From: UBA5078 sp040384465
Lineage (GTDB): Bacteria > Pseudomonadota > Gammaproteobacteria > Pseudomonadales > Pseudohongiellaceae
Assembly: GCA_040384465.1 (NCBI GenBank)
Contig: JAZKJF010000001.1
Coordinates: forward strand, 248,001-312,000
Reading direction: 5' to 3'
DNA: 64,000 nucleotides
Shown: piece by piece, positions 1 through 7,977 of the stretch
How positions within the stretch are numbered: the first letter of the stretch is position 1
Layout: each line of letters opens with the position of its first letter
Program-made: the position numbers and the translations under genes
Notes under the pieces: model-generated
Seen by the model: the letters and a program-made list of their open reading frames with translations, nothing else
The model's database searches: none
What the model was told of the DNA's origin: nothing

Positions 1-300
1 ACGAGTAAGGCTACAATAGGTGTGACTTTTGGTCCTGGAAAGAGCGCAAATTGCATGCCAGTGTGTGCTGGAAAAGTCCCCCCGCATGTCACATATTAGG
101 CACATGAAAACCAATACAAATCATCGTAATAGACGAGGATCTTGGTGTTTTTGTTCGCGCTGAAATTGTTTTGATTCAAGATGTTAGCTGAAGACATTAA
201 GAGTTCTAAAAATTCAGCTCACCCACTTTCGCTCTGCATATTTTCTTTTAAATTTAGTGGGTTAAGTCTGATGTAAATTTAGTTCATGAGGGCGTTTCAA
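1..300. other. Non-coding stretch at window edge
   Basis: No coding frame, RNA gene or repeat that I can support. It lies downstream of mobA, which runs leftwards and stops at 301. A loose inverted pair (cccac near 221, gtggg near 259) is too far apart and lacks a T-run, so I do not call it a terminator. Confidence 0.4.
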
Positions 301-951
301 TCAGTGTGTCAGCCTCGCACCGCTGAAAGCAGCCAACTGCACAGAAAGGTCTTCAGCTTGTGCCAGATCTTCCGGAGTGTTGATATTCATAAAAGCCCCG
401 GGCCATTCATTGATATATTCGACCACAGTGTTTTTTCTGCTCAATATGAACTGCAGGGGGCTGTACATCCCTCTGTTTAGAGCGTCATCCAGTGCTCCGG
501 CCAATCCTACAGACCATAATGAGAAGAGAGGTTGGACTTGGCCATTCGTTCTCAGCCAGACCACCTCGACATCCTGGTTATGCATCGCTAATGACATTCG
601 TTCGACTATGTCGTCCGGAAACCATGGAACATCGCCAGGAAAGCATGCAACTGCTTGGGCGTCGGGATGGTGTACCTTAACCCAGTTGATGGCAGTAAGT
701 ATTCCAGCCATTGGGCCCGCAAACTCTCCCTTGCAATCTTTCAGAATGGGAAGATTGAAGCAGGTGTAGTGATCAATATTGCGATTCGTGTTGATAATCA
801 ATGGATCAACCTGTGTGCGCGCAACACGCAAGATATGCTCAATAATCAGTTTCCCTCCTACTTTAATGAGAGGTTTGTCGGTGTAGTTCATGCGGGAACT
901 CTTGCCTCCCGCCAAAATAACACCGGCAACAGTGGTAGCTTTATGAATCAT
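301..951 (-). CDS. mobA: Molybdenum cofactor guanylyltransferase MobA
   Basis: Transfers GMP from GTP to molybdopterin-Mo to form the guanine dinucleotide cofactor used by DMSO-reductase-family enzymes in the cytoplasm. The N-terminus carries the nucleotidyltransferase signature LAGGKSSRM followed by a DK pair and a lysine in KPLIKV. A metal-binding FPGDVPWFP motif lies mid-protein. The length, 216 residues, is normal for the family. The frame opens 18 codons earlier (1005), but the ATG at 951 sits just before the signature strand, as usual for MobA, so I prefer it. The gene stands alone, with no mobB or moa genes beside it, and is divergent from tig. The usual RMGxDK loop reads RMNYTDK here, a small deviation. 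A related nucleotidyltransferase such as MocA is less likely given the overall match. Confidence 0.85.
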   Translation of the reverse strand: MIHKATTVAGVILAGGKSSRMNYTDKPLIKVGGKLIIEHILRVARTQVDPLIINTNRNIDHYTCFNLPILKDCKGEFAGPMAGILTAINWVKVHHPDAQAVACFPGDVPWFPDDIVERMSLAMHNQDVEVVWLRTNGQVQPLFSLWSVGLAGALDDALNRGMYSPLQFILSRKNTVVEYINEWPGAFMNINTPEDLAQAEDLSVQLAAFSGARLTH

Positions 952-1335
952 TGCGAGTCTCTTGATGACGCGACGGTGATGACTGGTGTAAAAAAACGTC
1001 ACCAATTCTCCGAATTTGAGCGGATAAATGCCTGCATGAGTAGGTATCGAAGTCCGAGGCAGCTTAGTTCAGGGCCATGGTTCCAACAAGATTATTTATT
1101 GAATAAAGGCAGGCAATATGGGACAATCGCGCACTTCTGATGTCGGGAATCCAAGATCAACTTATTGATTTATATAGAATAAGATCGGCCTTTTGTGCGG
1201 GGCTGCTGAATCAATTCTGACAGAGTAAAAATTCCCAATTTGTGCGACCTGTTGCCTGTATTGCGGGCACAGTTTTCTTTTACTTTTGATGGCCTTGACC
1301 GCCGTGCCGGTCAGGTCGATCTGTGAGGGTATTTA
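952..1335. other. Divergent intergenic region between mobA and tig
   Basis: About 380 bases with no supportable gene. It must hold the promoters of both mobA (leftward) and tig (rightward). An AT-rich tract around 1160-1180 is the likeliest promoter area, but I see no clean -35/-10 pair. A GC-rich hairpin near the tig start is listed separately. Confidence 0.5.
1293..1316 (+). promoter_or_regulatory. Hairpin in the tig leader
   Basis: The arms 1294-1301 and 1308-1315 pair over eight positions (one G-U) around a six-base loop, ending about 20 bases before the tig ATG. There is no T-run after it, so it is not a standard terminator. It may act in the 5' untranslated region of the tig mRNA. The structure is seen; the role is inferred. 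Confidence 0.35.
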
Positions 1336-2655
1336 ATGCAAGTCTCTATTGAAACTACTTCTGGTCTTGAGCGTCGCATGACAGTTGATGTGCCAGCCTC
1401 AGTCGTTGAAAGTGCTATCAATGCACGCCTTCAGGAAGCCGCAGGAAATGTACGTTTGAATGGTTTCCGCAAGGGTAAGGTTCCCATGAAAGTCATTCAA
1501 GGACGTTATGGCCGTGGTGTTCGTCAGGAAGTGGTCGGCGAAGTCATGAGCAAGACTTACTATCAGGCGATCAACGAGCAGAACCTCAAGCCGGCAGGAC
1601 AACCGAGGATCGAGCCCAAATCTCTGGAGGAAGGCAAAGATCTTTCTTATGTGGCTGTTTTCGAAGTATTTCCCGAAATTACTCTGAATGATTTCAGTAA
1701 ACTTGAGGTCGAAAAACTGGTCGCGGAAGTAGGCGATGAAAATATCGACAAAATGATCGAAACGCTGCGTCAGCAAAGACAAACCTGGGAATCAGTGACC
1801 CGTCAAAGCAAGAATAAGGATCGCATCAACATCGATTATGTCGGGACTATGAATGGTGAAGCCTTCAGCGGTGGTTCTGCCACTGGTGCAAATCTGGTTC
1901 TCGGTTCTGAGCGCATGATTGAGGGTTTTGAAAAAGGTTTGTTGAAGAAGAAAGCGGGAGACGAGGTAGTGCTCGACCTTACCTTCCCGGAGGACTATCA
2001 CAATAAAGAATTAGCCGGAAAGCCCGTCAAATTCGAGATTAAAATTAACGAGATCAGCGCACCAGTATTGCCGGAGCTCAACGACGAATTTTTTGCTGTG
2101 TTTGGCATTGAAGAGGGAGGTGTTGAGGCTTTTCGCAAGGAAGTCGCCGCCAATATGAGCAGAGAGTTGAATAATGCCAGCAAGGCGAAGCTCAAGAATC
2201 GCGTTATGGAGCTGTTGTTAGCACAAAATGAAGTGGCGCTGCCTGGGGCTCTCGTGAAAAATGAGATCGAAGCATTGCGCCAGCAGGCGCTACAGCAATT
2301 CGGGGGGGGGAATAAAAATGTCGACCCGGCCATGTTGCCCGATGAGTTGTTCCGGGAGCAGGCAGAGAAGCGCATTGCTCTGGGCCTGATTCTCGGTGAA
2401 GTCATCAAGAGCAGAGGACTCAAAGCGAACCCAGCACAAGTCAAAACTACTATTGAAGATATTGCCTCTACTTACGAGTCTCCAGAGCAGGTTGTTCGCT
2501 GGTATTACAGTAACAAGGAGCAGTTGGCATCTGTAGAGTCAGCAGTGCTGGAGGATCAAGCTTTTGATGCCATACTTGCGGAAGCGAAAGTGACGGAAAA
2601 GAACGTCAGCTACGACGATGTCATCAAACCAGATGCAAAAAAAGCAGGCAAATAA
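1336..2655 (+). CDS. tig: Trigger factor (ribosome-associated chaperone)
   Basis: Ribosome-bound folding chaperone with peptidyl-prolyl isomerase activity that meets nascent chains at the exit tunnel. The ribosome-docking loop is visible as GFRKGKVP at residues 43-50. An FKBP-like domain lies at about residues 160-240 (NIDYVG...FSGG...MIEGFEKGL). The rest is the helical C-terminal chaperone body with the arms. The length of 439 residues is typical. The ATG start is preceded by a GAGGGT ribosome site. clpP follows nine bases after the stop, so tig-clpP is probably one transcript, the usual tig-clpP-clpX-lon order. A run of eight G occurs inside the gene near 2300 and encodes a glycine stretch. 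Confidence 0.97.
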   Translation: MQVSIETTSGLERRMTVDVPASVVESAINARLQEAAGNVRLNGFRKGKVPMKVIQGRYGRGVRQEVVGEVMSKTYYQAINEQNLKPAGQPRIEPKSLEEGKDLSYVAVFEVFPEITLNDFSKLEVEKLVAEVGDENIDKMIETLRQQRQTWESVTRQSKNKDRINIDYVGTMNGEAFSGGSATGANLVLGSERMIEGFEKGLLKKKAGDEVVLDLTFPEDYHNKELAGKPVKFEIKINEISAPVLPELNDEFFAVFGIEEGGVEAFRKEVAANMSRELNNASKAKLKNRVMELLLAQNEVALPGALVKNEIEALRQQALQQFGGGNKNVDPAMLPDELFREQAEKRIALGLILGEVIKSRGLKANPAQVKTTIEDIASTYESPEQVVRWYYSNKEQLASVESAVLEDQAFDAILAEAKVTEKNVSYDDVIKPDAKKAGK

Positions 2656-2664
2656 CAGGTGATT

Positions 2665-3279
<615 letters not shown>

Positions 3280-3296
3280 CAGCATGATTTCAACCT

Positions 3297-3335
3297 CGAC
3301 GCCGCAGCTCATGCTCTTTCGGCGTCGTTTGTCTT
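3297..3335 (+). terminator. Terminator-like hairpin between clpP and clpX
   Basis: Perfect eight-base arms at 3297-3304 and 3320-3327 (cgacgccg / cggcgtcg) are followed by a T-rich tail (tttgtcttgtt). The 15-base loop can fold a further three pairs. It suggests that at least part of tig-clpP transcription ends before clpX. The T-run is interrupted, so termination may be partial. Confidence 0.55.
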
Positions 3336-3438
3336 GTTAAAATTCCCCATCCCAGTGGTATCATTTGGACTACGGCAGATCGATTTTCTGCCGACTACAT
3401 GGATATGGGTCGACGCTGCAGGATGTTAGGCAGTCCGT

Positions 3439-3461
3439 TTGAGGTCGCATACGGCCCCCAT
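3439..3461 (+). promoter_or_regulatory. Possible sigma-32-like promoter for clpX
   Basis: TTGAGG at 3439-3444, then 11 bases, then CCCCAT at 3456-3461, resembles the heat-shock consensus (CTTGAAA, 11-16 bases, CCCCATnT) with several mismatches. The position between the clpP terminator and the clpX ribosome site fits. This is a weak match compared with those before lon and htpG. Confidence 0.3.
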
Positions 3462-3497
3462 GGTTCTGGTTCTGCATAGAATTTGAGAGGTAGGTTA

Positions 3498-4787
3498 ATG
3501 TCAGACGATCGTTTCAACAAAGGTGACGACAGCGGCAAGCTGCTCTATTGTTCCTTCTGTGGCAAGAGTCAGCACGAAGTCCGTAAATTGATTGCTGGCC
3601 CTTCTGTGTTTGTCTGCGATGAGTGTGTCGACCTCTGCAATGACATTATTAGAGAAGAGATTCAGGAGAAGGACTCCGAATCAGGCACGAAAAAGCTCCC
3701 CATCCCTGAAGAGATCAAAAAGACTCTGGACGAATATGTGATCGGCCAGGAGAACGCTAAAAAAGTGTTGGCGGTCGCTGTCTATAACCACTACAAGCGC
3801 TTGAATTATGATGAAGCCAATGGCGGTGTTGAGCTCGGCAAAAGCAATATTCTGATGATTGGGCCTACCGGCACGGGCAAAACCCTGCTTGCTGAGACAT
3901 TGGCTCGACTTCTCGATGTGCCGTTCACAATAGCAGATGCCACCACGCTTACAGAAGCCGGCTATGTGGGTGAGGATGTCGAAAACATCATCCAGAAACT
4001 TTTGCAGAAATGTGACTATGACGTTGAGAAGGCACAAATCGGTATCGTTTACATCGATGAAATCGACAAGATTTCCCGAAAATCCGATAACCCATCGATT
4101 ACTCGCGATGTGTCGGGTGAGGGCGTACAGCAAGCCCTGCTGAAGCTGATAGAAGGAACAGTTGCTTCAGTTCCACCACAAGGCGGTCGAAAACATCCTC
4201 AGCAGGAGTTTCTGCAGGTAGATACCTCCAACATCCTTTTCATTTGCGGTGGTGCATTTGCGGGCCTTGAAAAAATCATTCGTGATCGATCCGAAAAAGG
4301 TGGCATCGGTTTTGGGGCGGAAGTACGCAGCAAAGATCTTGAGCATCGCATGGGCGAAACATTGCGTGATGTGGAGCCCGAAGATCTTGTGAAATATGGG
4401 CTTATTCCCGAATTTGTGGGAAGGCTGCCTATGATTGCTACCTTGGATGAGTTGGATCTGGACGCCTTGGTGCGAATTATCAAAGAGCCCCGAAACTCAC
4501 TCATAAAGCAATATCAAAAACTGTTTGAGATGGAAGGTGTCGAGATTCAATTTCGTGACGAGGCCTTGAAATCAGTCGCTCAAAAGGCGAAAGAACGCAA
4601 GACTGGCGCGCGAGGATTACGCTCGATCATGGAAAGCGTCCTTCTGGACACCATGTATAAAATCCCTTCCATGGAAAATGTGAGCAAAGTGATTATCGAT
4701 GCCGCTGTGATAAATGGAGAGTCTGAACCTTTACTGGTTTATGAAAATCGCGAGCAATCTTCAACAAGAGCAGTAGCAGACGATTGA
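3498..4787 (+). CDS. clpX: ATP-dependent Clp protease ATP-binding subunit ClpX
   Basis: AAA+ unfoldase that recognises tagged substrates (for example ssrA tags), unfolds them and threads them into ClpP. The N-terminal zinc-binding domain has Cys18, Cys21, Cys40 and Cys43. Walker A GPTGTGKT is at residues 122-129, the pore loop reads GYVGED, Walker B is YIDEIDK, and the ClpP-docking IGF loop is present in GGIGFGAEV. I use the ATG at 3498 (429 residues) because a GAGAGGTAGG ribosome site precedes it; a TTG five codons upstream is less plausible. lon follows 85 bases downstream with its own apparent heat-shock promoter. Confidence 0.97.
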   Translation: MSDDRFNKGDDSGKLLYCSFCGKSQHEVRKLIAGPSVFVCDECVDLCNDIIREEIQEKDSESGTKKLPIPEEIKKTLDEYVIGQENAKKVLAVAVYNHYKRLNYDEANGGVELGKSNILMIGPTGTGKTLLAETLARLLDVPFTIADATTLTEAGYVGEDVENIIQKLLQKCDYDVEKAQIGIVYIDEIDKISRKSDNPSITRDVSGEGVQQALLKLIEGTVASVPPQGGRKHPQQEFLQVDTSNILFICGGAFAGLEKIIRDRSEKGGIGFGAEVRSKDLEHRMGETLRDVEPEDLVKYGLIPEFVGRLPMIATLDELDLDALVRIIKEPRNSLIKQYQKLFEMEGVEIQFRDEALKSVAQKAKERKTGARGLRSIMESVLLDTMYKIPSMENVSKVIIDAAVINGESEPLLVYENREQSSTRAVADD

Positions 4788-4811
4788 AAAGACAGCATAC
4801 CGACCCCAGAT
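4784..4811 (+). promoter_or_regulatory. Sigma-32 (heat-shock) promoter of lon
   Basis: TTGAAA at 4784-4789, a 14-base spacer, and CCCCAGAT at 4804-4811 match the heat-shock consensus (CTTGAAA, 11-16 bases, CCCCATnT) with one mismatch in the -10 box. The -35 box overlaps the clpX stop codon. lon is a classical sigma-32 target in enteric bacteria, which supports the call. The transcript would start about 50 bases before the lon ATG. Confidence 0.65.
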
Positions 4812-4872
4812 AGGAGTCTATGTATATACGGGCAGGTATTCCTCTCGTACTTTCACCATCAGGACGTAAGTT

Positions 4873-7308
4873 ATGAGTCTTTTTCCAGATACGGTCGATG
4901 CAGGCAAATCTGTCTTACCACTTCTTCCACTGCGCGATGTCGTAGTGTACCCCCAGATTGTGCAACCCCTTTTCGTTGGACGTCCGAAGTCCATCAAAGC
5001 ACTTGAAGTGGCGATGAGCGCCGGTAAACAAGTTTTGTTGGTTGCTCAGAAAAGCCCCTCAGAAGATGATCCAAGCGAACGAGACATTTTTGAGATAGGC
5101 ACCGTCGCCAGTATCCTTCAGTTAATCCGTCTGCCTGATGGTACTGTCAAAGTATTGGTTGAAGGGGTTAGCCGGGCACGTATCAAGTCAGTGGAGTTGG
5201 TCGGTGACTACTACCAGGCGCAGATCAACACTGTGAGTGGAGAGGCGCTGACTGACAAGCAGTCTGAATTGCTGACTCGCTCCTTGTTGTCACAGTTCGA
5301 TCAATACGTACAGTTAAGCAAAAAAATCCCCCCAGAAGTACTGACATCAATTTCCAGTATCGATGAAGCTGGACGTCTGGTAGACACCATCGCATCACAT
5401 ATGTCACTGCAACTTCAGGAGAAGCAAAATCTGCTGGAACTCGTTGCCTTGCAGCCCAGAATTGAACACCTCATGGCGCTGATTGAGTCAGAGATTGATC
5501 TGTTCCAGGTAGAGAAAAGAATTCGCGGACGCGTCAAAAAGCAGATGGAAAAAAGTCAGCGAGAGTACTATCTGAATGAGCAGATGAAGGCTATTCAGAA
5601 GGAAATGGGGGAACTTGACGACAGCCCCAACGAAGCAGAGGAGCTGAAGCTACGCATCGAGGATGCAGGTATGCCTGTCGAGGCACGTGACAAGGCACTT
5701 TCTGAGCTTAATAAGCTGCGAATGATGTCACCGATGTCCTCTGAAGCTTCTGTCGTAAGAACCTATATCGATTGGATGGTGAGTCTCCCCTGGAAAGCAC
5801 GCAGTAAAGTACGCCTTGATTTGGAGAAAGCCGAGCAGGTTCTTGAACATGATCATTATGGTCTTGAGGAGGTCAAAACTCGGATCCTTGAGTATCTGGC
5901 TGTCCAAAAGCGTGTCAAGAAACTCAAAGGTCCGATTTTATGTCTGGTAGGACCACCTGGCGTGGGCAAGACATCTCTGGGCGAGTCGATCGCCCGGGCA
6001 ACCAATAGAAAGTTTGTCAGAATGGCACTGGGTGGTGTACGTGATGAGGCTGAAATAAGAGGTCATCGACGTACCTATATCGGCTCACTACCCGGCAAGT
6101 TGCTGCAGAAGCTCGCAAAAGTCGGAGTTAAAAACCCTCTATTCCTGCTTGATGAAATCGATAAGATGGGCATGGACAACCGTGGTGATCCTGCGTCTGC
6201 ATTACTGGAAGTATTAGATCCCGAGCAAAACCACAGCTTTAATGATCATTACCTTGAGGTGGATTACGATCTATCCGAGGTCATGTTCGTTTGTACGTCG
6301 AACACCATGAACATTCCAGGCCCGCTGCTTGATCGCATGGAGATTATTCGTCTACCGGGCTATACCGAAGATGAAAAAATCAATATTGCCAACCGCTATC
6401 TGGTGCCTAAACAGCAGCAGAACAACGGACTGCGTAAGGGAGAGTTGGTCATTGGCGAAGAACCAATCAAGGATTTGGTTCGTTATTACACACGCGAGGC
6501 GGGTGTCCGCGGCTTGGAAAGAGAAATTGCAAAAATCTGTCGCAAGGTTGTGAAGCAGAACTCTTTGGTTGGTAAAGCGACTCCAGTGCTGCTCAATAGT
6601 GAGACGCTTGAAACCTATTCCGGAGTTAGAAAATATGATTTTGGACGAGCGGAAGAAAAAAACCTTGTAGGGCAAGTGAATGGACTGGCTTGGACTCAGG
6701 TGGGTGGAGAATTGCTGACTATTGAAGCGGTAGCTTTGGAAGGCAAAGGAAAGACCATCAAAACAGGGTCACTGGGCGATGTGATGCAAGAGTCGATACA
6801 GGCAGCCATAACAGTCGTGCGCAGCCGTGCTGACGTACTCGGACTTAAGATCGGATTCCATGAAAATATGGATTTGCATATTCATGTTCCTGAGGGTGCG
6901 ACGCCGAAGGACGGGCCGAGTGCCGGCATCGGAATGTGTACTGCTCTCGTTTCTGCGTTAACTGGGATTCCGGTGAAAGCCGATGTTGCCATGACCGGCG
7001 AAATCACTTTGCGTGGTCAGGTGCTGCGCATTGGAGGATTAAAAGAGAAACTGCTTGCCGCTCACAGGGGCAATATCAAGACTGTCATTATTCCTGCAGA
7101 CAACGAAAGAGATTTGAAGGAAATTCCTGAGAACGTAAAAGCCGACATGAAGATTTGTCCAGTCAAGTGGATTGATCAAGTCTTGGAGCTGGCTCTCGAG
7201 TATCAGCCTGTTCCAAATTCTGATGTTGTTACTCCAAAAACTGTAATTTCTGCAGCAGGTGAAGATACTGATAAAACCAAGGAAGAAATGCATATAAATA
7301 CGCACTGA
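4873..7308 (+). CDS. lon: ATP-dependent protease Lon
   Basis: Cytoplasmic homo-oligomeric AAA+ protease that degrades misfolded and short-lived regulatory proteins. The order is an N-terminal LonN substrate domain (about residues 15-205), a helical linker, the AAA+ module with Walker A GPPGVGKT at 360-367 and the LLDEIDK Walker B, then the C-terminal protease domain. The catalytic dyad is Ser683 (KDGPSAG) and Lys726 (GLKEKLLAAH), 43 residues apart as in E. coli Lon. The length of 811 residues is normal, with an acidic/polar C-terminal tail. The ATG start has GGACG upstream. A sigma-32 promoter lies in the preceding gap, and hupB with its own strong promoter follows. Confidence 0.97.
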   Translation: MSLFPDTVDAGKSVLPLLPLRDVVVYPQIVQPLFVGRPKSIKALEVAMSAGKQVLLVAQKSPSEDDPSERDIFEIGTVASILQLIRLPDGTVKVLVEGVSRARIKSVELVGDYYQAQINTVSGEALTDKQSELLTRSLLSQFDQYVQLSKKIPPEVLTSISSIDEAGRLVDTIASHMSLQLQEKQNLLELVALQPRIEHLMALIESEIDLFQVEKRIRGRVKKQMEKSQREYYLNEQMKAIQKEMGELDDSPNEAEELKLRIEDAGMPVEARDKALSELNKLRMMSPMSSEASVVRTYIDWMVSLPWKARSKVRLDLEKAEQVLEHDHYGLEEVKTRILEYLAVQKRVKKLKGPILCLVGPPGVGKTSLGESIARATNRKFVRMALGGVRDEAEIRGHRRTYIGSLPGKLLQKLAKVGVKNPLFLLDEIDKMGMDNRGDPASALLEVLDPEQNHSFNDHYLEVDYDLSEVMFVCTSNTMNIPGPLLDRMEIIRLPGYTEDEKINIANRYLVPKQQQNNGLRKGELVIGEEPIKDLVRYYTREAGVRGLEREIAKICRKVVKQNSLVGKATPVLLNSETLETYSGVRKYDFGRAEEKNLVGQVNGLAWTQVGGELLTIEAVALEGKGKTIKTGSLGDVMQESIQAAITVVRSRADVLGLKIGFHENMDLHIHVPEGATPKDGPSAGIGMCTALVSALTGIPVKADVAMTGEITLRGQVLRIGGLKEKLLAAHRGNIKTVIIPADNERDLKEIPENVKADMKICPVKWIDQVLELALEYQPVPNSDVVTPKTVISAAGEDTDKTKEEMHINTH

Positions 7309-7334
7309 ATCACAGTGGCAGCCAGTGTTTGTGG

Positions 7335-7364
7335 TTGACACAGCTTTCTGTGGCTTGGTATAAA
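7335..7364 (+). promoter_or_regulatory. Sigma-70 promoter of hupB
   Basis: A perfect TTGACA (7335-7340) and TATAAA (7359-7364) separated by 18 bases stand about 140 bases before the HU start codon. This implies a leader of roughly 130 bases and independent, strong transcription of hupB, as expected for an abundant nucleoid protein. Confidence 0.7.
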
Positions 7365-7503
7365 GTGCCGGTCGTATTGGTTATCAAGCCATCTCTTGAA
7401 TAAAAAATCAGACAGAATATAAATACTTAGCGCGGGCACTGAAACGTGATTTCGCCTGCTTGGTTTCAAGCAATAACTCAACTTAGAAAAATAAGGGGAC
7501 AAC

Positions 7504-7779
7504 GTGAATAAATCAGAATTAATCGATGCTGTTGCTGCAAGTGCTGACATTCCAAAAGCTGCAGCCGGACGCGTGATAGATGCCATGATTGATGCCATTA
7601 CTGACTCGCTGAAGAAAAGCGATCCAGTTGTGCTCGTTGGTTTCGGTACTTTTACTACCAAGGAGCGTGCAGCACGTCAGGGTCGCAACCCACAAACTGG
7701 TGCGACAATTCAGATTAAAGCAGCCAAAGTGCCGACATTCAAAGCAGGCAAAGCTCTTAAGGATGCGGTAAATCTCTAA
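7504..7779 (+). CDS. hupB: DNA-binding protein HU-beta
   Basis: Small basic histone-like protein that binds and bends DNA non-specifically and compacts the nucleoid, acting as a homo- or heterodimer. At 91 residues it has the standard HU fold: an N-terminal helical dimer body beginning MNKSELIDAVA, the conserved VGFGTF strand, and the DNA-clamping arm with RxGRNPQTG (residues about 55-65). The start is an ATG-like GTG at 7504 (gtgaataaatc), preceded by AAGGGG. It is flanked by its own promoter and a terminator, so it is monocistronic, in the usual position between lon and ppiD. Confidence 0.95.
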   Translation: MNKSELIDAVAASADIPKAAAGRVIDAMIDAITDSLKKSDPVVLVGFGTFTTKERAARQGRNPQTGATIQIKAAKVPTFKAGKALKDAVNL

Positions 7780-7873
7780 CCGCACAGTTAAAATTCGCTA
7801 GCTGGTCAGGCCGGGCAAGAACGGTTTTCACAAAGGTCGCAATACCGATCTGACTGCTTCGAGATGTTTTGAG

Positions 7874-7898
7874 GGCGCATCAATGATGCGCCTTTTTA
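7874..7898 (+). terminator. Rho-independent terminator of hupB
   Basis: Arms GGCGCATCA (7874-7882) and TGATGCGCC (7884-7892) are perfect complements, giving a 7-8 pair stem after loop relaxation, followed directly by TTTTT. It lies about 95 bases after the hupB stop and before ppiD. Confidence 0.88.
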
Positions 7899-7977
7899 GT
7901 TTCAAGAAGGCACTATTTATTCATGGTTCGCACCAATTCGAGCGCTGTAACAAGCACGGTATTCGACAGGAAATGAC

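Noticed and set aside
655..1140. Long plus-strand frames across mobA
   Set aside because: They are antisense to the mobA gene, which carries clear family motifs. Antisense open frames are common there.
2302..2309. G8 run in tig as a phase-variation switch
   Set aside because: It encodes a glycine run in a core gene and shows no frame break. There is no reason to expect switching.
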